Source: Cladophialophora immunda
Lineage: Eukaryota > Ascomycota > Eurotiomycetes > Chaetothyriales > Herpotrichiellaceae
DNA length: 64,000 bases
Assembly: GCF_000835495.1 (NCBI RefSeq)
Contig: NW_015622542.1
Span: 1 to 64,000, forward strand
Reading direction: 5' to 3'
Part shown: in pieces, positions 12,833-25,324 of the stretch
How the letters are laid out: the number at the start of each line of letters is the position of its first letter
How positions within the stretch are numbered: position 1 is the stretch's first letter
Notes under the pieces: model-generated
Database searches by the model: none
What the model was told of the DNA's origin: nothing
What the model saw: the letters and a program-made list of their open reading frames with translations, nothing else
Position numbers and translations under genes: made by a program

Positions 12833-12878
12833 TAGGATTCTAGGGTCCTCTTAGATAGGATTCTAGGGTCCTCTTAGA
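12833..12878. repeat. 23-bp perfect tandem duplication
   Basis: Two identical 23-bp units (12,833-12,855 and 12,856-12,878) ending in GGGTCCTCTTAGA. A related sequence (AGGTCCTCTTAGATAGGG) occurs at about 24,110-24,128, so the motif belongs to a dispersed subtelomeric repeat. Confidence 0.9.
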
Positions 12879-12890
12879 TAGGGTTTCCCC

Positions 12891-13055
12891 CCTACCCCTA
12901 TCTTCGACTTAGGCCTAGCCGCCTATTAAACCCTTATCCCCTTAAACGTTACCCCACTACTACGGGGCCCCGTATTCTTTAGGGTATTTCTAAGGGTTTA
13001 ACCTACCCCTATCTTTAACTTAGGTATAGTAGCCTATTAAAATCCTTTCCCCTTT
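12891..13055. repeat. Diverged 54-bp direct repeat pair
   Basis: Units at 12,891-12,944 and 13,002-13,055 both start CCTACCCCTATCTT and share GCCTATTAAA followed by a CCTT-rich end. The second unit ends where the long inverted-repeat element begins, so it may be its target or a neighbouring subtelomeric repeat. Confidence 0.75.
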
Positions 13056-13878
13056 GTGGAATATCGCCATTTAGGCGTATGGCCTAATTAGGCCTAGCGT
13101 CTTATCACGTGACTAGTTAACGCTACTAGTCTATACTAGATCACGTGATATAGGCGGTGGCGTTAAGGGTGGCGTTACTATAACGTGATTAATTACTAAT
13201 AGTGATTAGAAATCTACCTTCGAGGTACTTCTATCACTATCTAGTAGTGTTTCCTTTGTCTATATAAGAGCGTTCTCTCCTCTCAGATAGTTAACTTAAC
13301 TAAGCTTCCTAACAGTCACGTACATTACCTAAAAGGGTACGATCCTATGAGCCAATCTACTCCATGTCCTCCGAACACCCTTAAAGGTTACTTCGTAACT
13401 ATAGGCCCCCCGTTCTTTTAGATAGGCTACTACTCTAAGTTTCGAACTAAATACTCTCTACCCTTACTTTTCTTAAACCCCCCGCCCACTAAGATCTACT
13501 ATAAATCTATCTACCTACTTTAGCTTATTTCTATATAACTAACTACTAGAAACCCTATTACTACTCTAACTCTACTTCTTCCTATACTATTGTTAGAAGG
13601 TCTGAGTGTACGGTCGGAGGAGGTCATTTACTAGATACTAAAAGACTTGAGTTGAGATAACTATCTAGGAGGTAGAAGCGTCCTTATATAGATAATAGGT
13701 GGTAATAATAGAAGATAAAAGAAATCCCTTGAATCGCTATTAATAAGCGATTACACCACCTAGTATCGCCACTTATACCACGTGATCTAGTACTAGTATA
13801 GACTAGTAGTATCCACTAGTCACGTGATAAAGCGCTAGGCCTAATTAGGCCGTACGCCCAAATAGCGATATTCCACAA
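13054..13878. mobile_element. Non-autonomous element with long terminal inverted repeats
   Basis: The ends are TTGTGGAATATCGC on the left and its reverse complement on the right. The arms match imperfectly for roughly 270 bp each, about 13,054-13,330 against 13,600-13,878. They share GGCCTAATTAGGC(C), two CACGTG palindromes per arm (13,106, 13,142; 13,779, 13,821) and an inner CTATATAAG block. The 825-bp length, lack of an ORF and long arms fit a MITE or foldback-like DNA element. No target-site duplication is clear, and arm differences are partly RIP-type. Confidence 0.75.
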
Positions 13879-13879
13879 C

Positions 13880-16800
13880 TATTAATCTATAACCCTACTC
13901 TTTATATTACTTTATAAATCCTAGCCTTAGTCTCTTAAATCCTCCCCTCTCCTCTTTTTTTTACGTACCTACCTCTCTTACCTTTTCATAATTAAATCTT
14001 TCCCTTCTCTAACCTAAATAACCCTTTATAACCTCTTCTTATTTCTTCTATAGCGCGCTACTCTAGTCCACTAATATTAGTTGTAATTCCCAGAAGGATA
14101 TACTATAGCTCTCCTTCTATAGAATCTTAATTACGTTTTAGTATAACCTTATATAGTAAATAAATCCTAAATATAATCCCTAGTTATATACCTAACTCCG
14201 TTATTATATAGAATAAAACTCTATTAAATATTTAGCTAGATACTTATGATGGAATCACTTATCTAACCGATAAATATTCAAATATATCTTTACCCGTCCG
14301 TATTTATCTCCTAGATAACCTAGACCGTCGAGCGCGATTTGTTAGATTATCAAAAATATAGCTCTATTCCCTATTAGGGTAATTCCAGTAATACCCTCTA
14401 GGTCTTAGTCTACTTATCTACCTACGTCCTCTATCGTTTTCTCGTGCACCTTATAAGATAGTCAGACTACGGTCTAATTTCGTCCCTAATTCATCAATCT
14501 ATCTATCTTCTAGGGGTTCTAGCGTAGATAAGGGTGATGACGTCTTTAGGAGGTCCAAAACGCTATAGACGCTTATATCGTTAAGTGGATCCTTCTTTAT
14601 ATGCGCTAAGAGAGTTAATACTATCACTTACGATAGACTACTAATAATATGACGCTATTCCTAAGATAAGGTCCTATCTTCTATATAAAGTAGTGAAGCG
14701 GATATTTCTCGCTAGCCCTCAATAACTCGCTATACTTCTTTAGGTATAACCTTAAACTACTTATTGTATTTCCTTCCGCACCGTAAGTAGCCCCGGCGTA
14801 GGATATACCTCTTACTCACTAAGTCAGTATGAATTAGCGCCTCTATCTACTCTAGGAAAGCGATATTAACTTTAAAGAGGTAAGTTACCTCTAGGTAATA
14901 GTATTCCTATATATTAACTCTCTTTTCCGGTAATAATTTTACATATCCTATCTTCAGAAGGCCTAGAACCCTAGGCTATTTGAAAATGTAGATTGAGCCC
15001 TAGGCGACTTACTTACGGTTAATTTCACGGAGTAGAACGCTATGAAGTATACTTCTACGTCCTAGAGGAGGATAACGTTTAAAGAGTTCGTCCTCCTATA
15101 GTAGCGGGGATATTTTAGCCTTAATATAGTTCTTTTAGTATTCTTTAATAAGACTTTTGAGAATCAGTAATTTCTTAAGTACCTTCCGGTAAGTATTCTT
15201 ATATACGCGTAGACGAATAATCTATCTAATAGTGCTTAGCTCTCCTATCTGACCCCTAAGCTCTAGGCTTAGCCGTCACGCCTCCTTTAGGTCCTATTCA
15301 GTAGTTAGGCACCTATAACGTTGAGGCTAGTCGTACTTTTTGTCCGGGGGAAGTATCTTAATGCACTATAGAGCGTCCATTAGTAGAGGGGTAATGTAAC
15401 CGTAGTAACCGTTTATCTCTATACTATAACTAGTAGTTAGTTTATGATATTCTTATATAGGGACTAAGAGATAAAAGAGTAGGATAAGAAGCTAGTGGAT
15501 AGATATACTACGTCTACGTTAAGCCTCAATTATTAAAGGTGATTAGTTATTCTCTAGCTTATAGAGTAGCTTTAGGCTTATTTATTAGATATTTTAGTAT
15601 ATTAAGCTCCCCTAATATATAACGCTTCCCCTAAACTAATTAAGCTTGATTCTGAGTAGACGAGAGCTAGTGACGCTAACGACGTACGAAAATAACTTAC
15701 TCCCGCATAGCTTACTCGCTCTCTATAGTTCGTTAGAACCGTACCTTCTCTACCTAAATACGGACATACTCTTCCTACTACGCCTACTAGACGCGTTATA
15801 CCTCTAGTCGCGCTCTTTCTCACCACTAGACTTCCTCTACCGCTTGCGCTTACGCTTCTCAGGCTCGCCGTTCCTCGATCTACAGTTATTCCTATATTCG
15901 AGCCTACTGAAGACTGAGGGAGCGGTAACGAGATAACTAGGAGGTAGCTTAGGTATATTATCTTTATTCCTCCTCTATATAGGTTAATCTCTTATCGTAT
16001 TATCGTATTATCTCAGTAACGTCTCTATTAAAGGGGACTTTAGTTATATATCCCTTATCTACCTCCTTATTACCTAGTATTACGTAGTGATCGTGATAAG
16101 GTATTAATTTACGGAAAGCTTACTACTTAATGCGAAGAGATTACTAAAGGATTCTAAGGCGCTATTATTACCGCTAGTAGACCTTCTCCTTATGTTAGAG
16201 TTAACGCTAATCCTAGTACTTAGAGAGCTGAGAGTTATCTAAGTTAAACGCACTAAGCTCACTTAATGAGTCGCTATACTCTTCAGGAGGTAGCTAACGT
16301 TCCCCAAATTCATTACGAATCCTATTAGCGTTAATCCTATCTTTATCCTTATTCATCTTATCTATATCTATATTAACTTCTTACCCCTTAAGACGGCGGA
16401 GCTACTCTAAGACCTACTCTAGGCGGAGGAACGTAAGATAAAGGTTAGGCTACGGTAAACCTCGCATAATATCTAGCGAACGTTATCAGAGAGTAGCCTA
16501 TAGGTAGATTAAAAAGCGATACTGATTAGATTCCAGGGTGACTAACTAGCGGCCCTTAGGCTAGTGACTCCACTAGTGACATTGAATAAAGCGATTCTTG
16601 TCTACGCTATAGTACTATACGAGTTTATAGTTATAATTAGACCACTATCGAAACTATCGACGTTGATTATCCCCGCACTCATAACTAATAAGTGCTTTTA
16701 AACTTAGGTAAGGAAGGAATTAGAAATTAATACGAACGTGTTTACTAAACTAACGTTACTATATTAGATAGTATTCGCGGCTAAAGATGTCTATAATAAC

Positions 16801-19800
16801 CTAGCTATAGAAAGTATATAATATCTAATAAGGGAGTCGCTTCTATAGCCCGTAAGAGAAGCCGTTATCCTCCCCCTATAACCACTAGAAAAGGCTATAG
16901 AAGTTACGGATCTTTTGAAATAGCCGCACCATCAAATGAGTAGTCGCCCACTCTAGGTTGAGGATACGGCGGAGAGTGTCTACTAATAGCCCGATTCGTC
17001 CTTTAATAATATTAGCCTAGTTATCAGCGCGAATATAGAGTTAAAGAATCTGAAAGACGTCCCGTAGGAATACCTAGAGGTAGATAGCCCAAAAGAGTTA
17101 AAGGATAAATATAATGTAGATTGGAGATTCCTTCCACCGCAATAGAAGCGAGATAGATAAGGCCACTAAGATATAGTCGTCTATATAGTTACGTAGCTCG
17201 CAATAATATAATTGAAAAGTCTCTAGGATTAATACATTTTACACCCAAAATTAACTACTAACCTCGGGATAAAGTACCTAGTTCTCCTAATCGATCTTAT
17301 CTACGAGCTACTTATAGTTATATACTTATAGATTCGTTCTGATCCCCAGCCCCTATTAGGGTTCTCACTACGCGATCGCCTCACGCGAACTAGGATAAGA
17401 CCGAGAGCGATAGTGATCCTACTAGAGTATGGGATAGCTACCTAGGATTAGGACTCTAGTAAAGCACAAGATATACTTAAGTAAGAGGATTATGAGCTAA
17501 GTATACTCCTAGGCGATATAGGGCTTTTCTTAATAGCGCCCATAGAGGGTCTTGAACCTAAAACAGAATTTGTTCAGGTTAAAGCGATACTACTTAGTGA
17601 GGATATTAGTAGAATGAATAACCTAAGAGTAGGTAGGAGTTACGGTAAATGGGGTTATAGTAGTAGAGAGACGGTGAGCGTATTAGTTAATCTAGTAGAG
17701 GAGATAGAGAGTCACGCAGCTCTCCTAGCGATTTCTAAACGATTCCGTTACTAATGCCTAAAGCCCGTAGTAGTAGCGAAGCTTACTATGAATTAAGGTA
17801 CGAGCTAGGACTTCCGGCTAGACGCTAATAGCCCCACTGATCTATTAGAATATAGTGATAACTTTAGGGCTTAGCGTAAGGCTGGAAAACCCCTAATTAG
17901 AGAAGGAATAGGTCTTTCCCGTAGCTAAGATCTCTTTAAAATCTGAGTAGTGCTAGATATAGGAGACGCCCTTATTACGGAGTTAATATTAGAGCGGTAG
18001 TTCTAGAGTAGCACTTCCCACTCCGCGAATAAATCCCTATAGGTAGAGAGTTAGTGTTAACGTAGGCGATTCTGGGTCTAAGGATTAGAGGTATACCGCG
18101 AAGAGGCGTAGAAAGTCTTCGCATTAGAGTAAACTATAAGATAGTAGAGGGAGCGTCTCTTTACCAATATCTACGTATACTACGTCCTCGCTGAAATACT
18201 AAGGGTTAAATTACCGCTTAAACTAGTGAAAAAAGTAGTTAATAGTGATAGCCTATAAGGCTATCTTCTACGGCTATAACTTTAACCCTTTACCTACGAT
18301 AATAATGTGGGCGTCTTAAAATTCGTGATTACTAGGCGCTTAGGCCCGACACTAGATAGCCTCTTAGATAGCGGGAAGGTAGGTAGCGGGGATTTCGTAC
18401 TGTAGATTTTGATAGTAGACGGCGGTATCTACGGCCACAGTTTAAGTCTCCGTATGTAAGGCCTAAGCGTTAGCTTAAGCTTACTTAAAACTAGCCGGAA
18501 GATAGTGAAGATAGCTAGGAGGGAGGTATTCACGAAGGCTCGGGATTAAGATATGATCAGTCTAATGCTAGAACTACTAATCGGTAAGTCGCTATCCTTC
18601 TTTCTCTGCCACACTAAATGACGACGGCTAGTAGAGTTACGTAAAGACCTAATGCGCCGTAAATCTATCCACCCTAGGGAGGCGAGCAAAATAATAGTTT
18701 AGAATGTGATAGATAGGAACTTAACGCTGATAGAAGTAACTATAACTATTATAGTACTAGACTAATATTGACTTTATGTATATACTAGTGGTTAAGGCGC
18801 CTAGGGGCATCTAGGAAGGGTACCATAAGATACCTTACTAAAAGATACTAAGGTATTAACTGAAGAGTACTAAGCTATTAATATTAAACTCACTCGTAAC
18901 TATATAGTCGTAGATCTCTTCGACTAAAGGGTTGATATACGGTCGAAGATTTCGATCCGCCTTATAGATATAGCCCGTAAAGAGGTATTAAAGCTCTTTA
19001 GTCGTATACGTAATGTCTAGGCGCTTAATAGATAGGTTCGCGATAATATTCGGGAGCTACTTATTAGGGGGGAAGTAGTACTGAATATAGTTGAGACTCG
19101 CGCGGAGGCTCAGACGGTTATTAGTGGGAGGGCCCTTCTCTTAGTTCTCGCGTTATTAGAGGGTCTTGAGTAGTAGAGGAGTAGTTCCCCGTACATTTTG
19201 CGTAAGCTTAAGTAACGTCTAGGCGGGATCGGCCGAGAGTAGCTAGGTAGCGAGGAAATATGTGAGAGCGGTAGGGGGGAGAGGCGCTATCTTATTTGAA
19301 CTAGGAGAAGTAGACCACTTATAGGCGCGGTTACTGCGCGTAGGAGACCTAGTGTAGCGTAGAGTAGGCTATCGAAGGTGACTGAGTTAACGTAGACGCT
19401 ATCGCTCTAGTGAAGCTAGACCTAAGCTTCGACGTAAACGGGGGGTGACTAGGGGCGTAGATAGATCGGATATATCTATACTTACGCTAGCTTAGGACTA
19501 AGTATCAATATTCCGTCTATCCTCTACTTCTAGATTACTATTAGGGTAGAAGTTCTTAATATAGAGCGCATTTTCACCGCGGTCTAACTTAATATTAGTA
19601 AGAATATTATGTAGTAAGATAGGGTTATTAGGCCCGCGCGGTAGGGAGACATCTCGCTAGGGATCGGCTACTTCCCATACTATCTAACTAAGTAACATAA
19701 AGGCTGACGGAGGCTATAATCTATGGATTAATAAGAGAGAGATATTGATCTTCGGTCACACACCTATAGTGTTTCTAGTGGAGGCGGACGGCCCTACGCT

Positions 19801-20540
19801 TCTCCCTATCGTTGAGCTCGGCGCGCAGTATTCCTTTTATTAATGTTAGTATATATACGGGGCCAACCTCGAGTCATATGGAATAATGAGAGATAAAGCC
19901 GTAGACTATAAAACGGATGTTACTACTAGATTTACTGATCAAAACCATAAAATAAAGGTAGAGAGAGTAAGACTAGTTTAGCTCGTATGAACTCATCTTC
20001 TATACCTAGATCCTAAGGCGACAGAGGGAGTTAGTGATCTCGTCAGTAATAAGGTTAATATCGCAATATCACCCTCCTACGAAGAGACTGGGGTTTTAAG
20101 TTGGTTTTAGGATAGCGGTAAGGTCCTATTATTAGATTAGGGTACTATTATATGATCTAGGAGAGGGCTAAAGTTCTCCCTAAGGGCTACTTTAGTGAGG
20201 AAGAGTGAATTAATAGCCTAGGTAATCAGCTTTAACTCGACTCTCCTAAAACTTACGAGGATAGTGCTCATTATAGAACAATATGGCTATAGGATCGTCA
20301 GCTAGGCTTGTTAGCGAGACCATCACCACTCTATAATAATGATATCCTAGCCCTACTTAATAGATGATTAGTGTTCGTGTGAGAGGATAGGTAATCTATA
20401 GTGTAGAGAAGAATGTAGTGTAGGGAGACTGCGTGGATATAATTAGTGTGATGGTCCGAAATTCAATTAGGAATAGTGCGTGGGAGAGATGCGCGGCGAT
20501 AATTAGTGCGATAGTCCAAAATTTAAGAAGGGCTTAGTGC
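13880..20540 (-). pseudogene. Large unidentified minus-strand coding relic
   Basis: Minus-strand translation gives protein-like stretches broken by stops at expected Gln and Trp codons over several kilobases. Examples are 14,500-14,950 (includes LVSKRYILRRGYLRCGRKYN), 15,300-15,450 (includes EINGYYGYITPLLMDAL) and 16,620-16,800. A 74-codon open stretch at 15,602-15,826 is in a different frame and is probably chance. I cannot assign a family. It lacks the reverse transcriptase, integrase and helicase motifs that I could read elsewhere in this window. A large transposon or a multi-exon subtelomeric gene are both possible. Boundaries are approximate. Confidence 0.45.
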
Positions 20541-20735
20541 CCCCGAGAATATCTTGGCGGAGCCTAACTAGCGCTCGAGACTCCCAACTTCAGAGCCACA
20601 TTCTGACAATAATACTAGGATTATCGTAAAATAATTGATATCGGTGTAACGAGGGCGACGAGAGCTATCGATTAGTGCCAGAATATACAGACAAACCGAA
20701 AGTTCTTGCGTGGCGTTGGGTTCGCAGATTGCCCT
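20541..20735. other. Low-RIP island between two decayed elements
   Basis: This 195-bp stretch keeps CA and TG at ordinary frequency (for example CAGAGCCACATTCTGACA), in contrast to both flanks. It reads as single-copy sequence that escaped RIP because it was not part of a repeated unit, or as the junction of two insertions. No gene is seen. Confidence 0.5.
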
Positions 20736-22660
20736 ATAGAATATAAATACGCCTTTAAGAGACTAAAGGAATAGATAACCTCTATACCTATCCTTATATT
20801 ATTTAACCTAGAAAAGGAGTTAATACTCGAAATCGATACGTTAGACGAGGTAATAGAGATATATCTTATATAGAAAGACGAGAATAGCCGATCACGACCT
20901 ATAGCCTACTACTTAAGATAAATAACTTAACTAGAATTAAACTATAATATCTATAATAAAGAATTACTCGCTATTATAGAAGCATTATAATAATAGAGAG
21001 TATATCTAGAAGGGGTAAAGTACCTAGTATAGATATTCACTAACTATAAAAACCTTACTTACTAGATAATAATAAAGAATCTAAATAGACGATAAGTAAG
21101 ATAGGTAGAAACCTTAATAAGATATAACTTTAGAATCTACTATATTAAAGGAACTAAAAATAGTTAAGTAGATACGTTAAGTAGAAGACTAGATTATATA
21201 GGGATAATAAGACCCGAACCTAATATATTACTTAAGACTAATAGATAGATACTATAATATAGAGGATACGACTATAATCTAGTAATTATAGATATCGAAC
21301 TCACCGAAAGATAAAAATAAAATATTATAAGAGAAAGATATAATAGCTAACTTATAGAATACTCTAGAATCGTAAAAACGATCGAACTAATTATATAAGA
21401 CTTTTTATAGAAAGGACTTAGAAAAGATATCGAAGAATATATCGGAAAATACAATACCTATAAGAAAATAAAGAAAGAACGATATAAACTATACGGATTA
21501 CTTATAGTACTATAAATACTAAATAAACTATAGGACTCTATTATAATTAACTTTATTATAAAACTACTAATATCTTAAGAATCCCTCACGAGTAAAGAGT
21601 ATAATAGTATTATAATAGTTATCGAAAGGCTAACAAAATATATATATATACTACTATTTACTGAGAAAGCGATAGTAAAAGATTTAGCCTACTTATTTAT
21701 TAGAATAGTTATATTATAATACGGGATACTAAATGAAATAATCTTAGATAGAGATAAACTTTTCATATTATAGTTTTAGTAATCCTTAATAGACCTCTTA
21801 GGAATAGATACGAAGTTATTAACGGTATACTACCTATAGATAGATAGTTAAACGGAAAGAATAAACTAAATACTAGAATAATATTTACGATACTACGTTA
21901 ACTATTAGTAAGATAATTAGGTATAACTACTATTAATAGTATAAATAACATTTAATAATAGTACTGCCGTAATAGGAATATTACTATTTTACGTAATATA
22001 TAGATACTATCTAAATATATTTAAAATACTAAAACTTAAGAAACTAATATTAGAAGAAGTAAGGATAGAGATCGATAAAATAAAAGAACTATATAATATA
22101 ATATAAAAGGAGTTATAGAAAATATCGGAAAAAATAGTAGAAAGAGAAAATAAAAGAAGATCTAAAGGACTAGACCTTAAAGAGGGAGGGATAGTCTATA
22201 TAAGAAGAAAAAACATTAAAATAAAATAATTAAGCGATAAACTAGATTATACTAAAATTAGACTATATTACATTAAAAAGAAGCTAGGACTAGTTATATA
22301 TAAACTAGATCTCCTAAAGATACTAGAAATATACCTAGTATTCTATAAATCTCTACTAGAACTATATAGAGATCTAAATGCAAAACTAGGACTAGTAGAG
22401 ATCGATAAGGAAATAGGAGAACTAAAGTATAAGATTAAAAGATTAGTTAACTTTAGCCCTAGATTAGAAGCTATTAAGTATATCGATATATATCTAATTA
22501 AGTAGTTAAGATATAACGATTTAGAGAATACGTAGGAATATAGCGATAACTTACTATCTAGAGTAAAGAAGGAATACTATTAAAGAATAGGTACGCGATC
22601 TATTATTCTAAAAGAACCTGAATCAGAAAATAAGACTAATACTAAACGCCGGCGAGAAAT
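20736..22660 (+). mobile_element. Ty3/gypsy pol remnant, 5'-truncated, RIP-inactivated
   Basis: The plus strand reads, with stops, the end of reverse transcriptase and the RNase H domain (LELNYNIYNKELLAIIEAL near 20,930-20,990; a DTLSRR-like end near 21,172-21,190). A zinc-binding/linker part and the integrase core follow (VIERLTKYIYILLFTEKA near 21,620-21,670; TERIN-ILE near 21,855-21,880), then a C-terminal region that could be a chromodomain. This order is that of a Ty3/gypsy element. The polymerase fingers and palm and the protease are missing upstream, where un-RIPed sequence starts abruptly. No LTR pair could be identified. Confidence 0.85.
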
Positions 22661-22969
22661 AACTAATATAGGACTCTACGGGATGTAAGAAATGAAGCTA
22701 AAAAAGATATTAGCCTATTAAGGATTCCTAGTACCGACGCGATACCTAGTACATTAGTTAATAATAGAACCTAATACCTAGGAACTAAGGGAAAATATAC
22801 CTAAGATACTTATTATTAAATACTACTAGTACTATATTAGATTATCTAGAATCGAGCCTAAGGACCGGAATAAAGAATAATAGTACTAAAGAATCATCGA
22901 CTAGATAACTTAGAGAGTTATCCTGTATCCCTAAACTCAGGAAAAGGGAGGGACGGATTAGAAAAAATA

Positions 22970-24560
22970 ATTACGTTAAAAGCCGGATTATCCTAAATAA
23001 AGAGATCTATGTCTATTACTACTATATCCGCACTATTATTATTATTAAGTAGGCCTAGGGCCGCTACCTTATAATCTACTATATCCTCCTAACGCTTTGT
23101 TAGGATATCTACTCTTTTATTTATATTAGCGATACGCTACTAAGTTTCTAATAATTACTTAGTTAAGGCTAATATTAAATTTTAGGCCTCCTAACCTTAC
23201 TAAACTAACTCCTACTTCTTATTTTCGAGTCGGTTAAACTCGGCCTTAGAAAAGTAATTATAGTAGATTATATTCTTTTTAGTATAGAGACTATACTTTA
23301 AATAGCCCTAACGAATAATGTAGATAGAGTGTAACTTAGTACACTTAGAGTAGGGATTAGGAGCGTAGGAGCTAAGCTTTATAATAGCGTTACTTAAGTT
23401 ACGATATTATCGGGATCGAGAGGGTTTTGGAACCTTTAGTATAATTAGTCATAAGGAGAAAGTAGAAGGTAGAAGGAAAGGGATACGCTTACCTTAAGTA
23501 CGTTAAGGGTAATGCATATATTAAAGGAGGAGAAGGTATTATAAACTGACTATATAGGAGACTAAGGGGAAAGATAAGGAGGAAGGTCGACTGAGGAGAA
23601 TATGTCAGACGTTAGTGTCTTAGTAAATATATTAGTATAACCTAGCGGAGTAATAGAGTAATATACCTAGATAGGCTTAGAAATATATTAATATATTTAA
23701 TATATCTAATAGAGTAACATATTAAATATGTATCCTAAATAGTATATAGCCGTACTTAGCTACATAGTTCTCCTCGTAGTTAATAATAGTTATAGAGAAT
23801 CGAGTTTCTCACGATCATCTACTATACGTATAGGTCTATATACTATATACTTAGTTTCCAGTCTTAGCTATAGCGTCCCTCCCTACTATATCACTAAGTA
23901 AACCACCGCGGGTTTGCCTGTGGACACCTCACGTATCATATAGCAGCTCGTAACAGTAATCTAGCGATACTATTATTGCCGTCATCTAACTCCCCGGCGC
24001 GGATGCAGAAGAAAGTAAACCTAGAGAGTAATCCTATAGAGATCTCCACATCCTGACGACCTAATTGGTCCATTCCTGCCGCCTTAGTAGGAATCCTACT
24101 AGCATTCCCAGGTCCTCTTAGATAGGGATAGGGGTTACCATAATCGTATTCTATAGCTCGTATAATAGATAGTTAGCTAGGAAGGTCTTCTTAACCTAGT
24201 TATCCCAGCTAAGACCGCTAACGTCTAGTATTGTACGGTCGAATTCAGTAAGGAACGTACTAAATGTCTTTATCCCTTACCGCATAAAGCTAAGTTTCTA
24301 AGATACTCGCTTAGCGACTTTATAGTCTTCATATACTACCTATAGTTACGTAAAAAGACCTTAAACCGTTATCTAGTCTATTAAAGTGACTACGTCTACT
24401 TAGGCGCTAACTTACGTAAGAGCTTCTCCTCGTAGTCTACTATATATATACTAAAATCGTATAATCTTAGTATCCTTATCCTTATTAATACTAAGCTTCG
24501 CCTTTACCTACGTAAGCTATAGTTAAAATTCTATCCGCTTTCCGCTAAACTTAGAGAGTT
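22970..24560 (-). mobile_element. LTR-retrotransposon gag-like relic
   Basis: On the minus strand, 24,150-24,290 reads as a gag-type helical stretch (including TFSTFLTEFDRTILDVSGLS and FLANYLLYEL). Further along, 23,200-23,400 reads a cysteine-containing region (YSKCTKLHSIYIIR, SLYTKKNIIYYNYFSKAEF). Stops fall at expected Gln and Trp positions. The orientation is opposite to the neighbouring pol relic, so the two come from different insertions. Gag assignment rests on pattern similarity only. Confidence 0.5.
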
Positions 24561-25007
24561 TAGGGAGTTTCCAATATTTCTAATCTAATAATTCGCGTAC
24601 GGCCATTAGTTCCCGTACGTTACTATTCTCCTATAATGTTAACTTAGGAATAGAGGTACTCCCGCTATTTTACTAGTTCTAGAGTAGCTACTCTAGACCT
24701 TCTATTCGCTAGTTCTATATCTAAACTATCTAATATAACTACGCTATCTACTCCGGGGGTAGAGTTAGACCTAATATAGATAACGAATCTATTTCTATTA
24801 TCGATACGTATAGGGGAGGTACGAGAAATAAGAGATTTATCCTAATATAAGGGTTTAGAAAGAGTTCTATAACTAGTTAGCTAACTTAGTAATAAGGAGG
24901 ATAAATCTAAGGAGAGAGAAGGAAGGAATAGTTATCCTTCCTTTCTCCTTATATCCTCTAACGCGTTATAAGGAGGTAACTATTATCCTCACCTCCTTAC
25001 TCCTTTC

Positions 25008-25078
25008 CTTACGTACTTATTCTAGCTCCTTATCTTCCCTTACGTACTTATTCTAACTCCTTATCTTCCCTTACGTAC
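25008..25078. repeat. 31-bp tandem repeat, about 2.3 copies
   Basis: Units start at 25,008, 25,039 and 25,070 (partial), each beginning CTTACGTAC. The two full units differ at one base (AGCTCC against AACTCC). Confidence 0.9.
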
Positions 25079-25122
25079 GGTGTTTTAGCTATTAGGACTT
25101 TATATCCCTTATACCGTATGCG

Positions 25123-25198
25123 TCTTAACTAATTAGGAGGTAGTATTTCGCCTATATATTATATAGGTAAATCTTGACTAATTAGGAGGCAGTATTTC
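25123..25198. repeat. 27-bp direct repeat pair with RIP-type differences
   Basis: Copies at 25,123-25,149 and 25,172-25,198 share ACTAATTAGGAGG. The only two differences are TA against TG and TA against CA, both with TA in the first copy, as RIP would produce. Confidence 0.9.
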
Positions 25199-25261
25199 CT
25201 GGCGTTAGTCTTAGCGCTGGTTCGCCAGAACCGAGCCTTCTCCTGGGTTCAACCCATCATA

Positions 25262-25324
25262 AGTACCTATTGTATAAAAAATCTTAGTATCCTTCGATGG
25301 GTACTATTGAGCACATTAGTAGGA
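25262..25324 (+). repeat. 63-bp dispersed direct repeat, copy B
   Basis: Same-orientation partner of 12,491-12,553, with 60 of 63 positions identical. It ends 34 bp before the stop codon of the first intact gene, so it marks the inner edge of the repeated subtelomere. Confidence 0.85.

Noticed and set aside
15602..15826. 74-codon minus-strand open frame in the RIP zone
   Set aside because: It lies in a different frame from the protein-like relic in the same place and has no recognisable feature.
25205..25262. tRNA-like T-arm look (GGGTTCAACCC)
   Set aside because: No matching acceptor, D-arm or anticodon stem could be folded around it.
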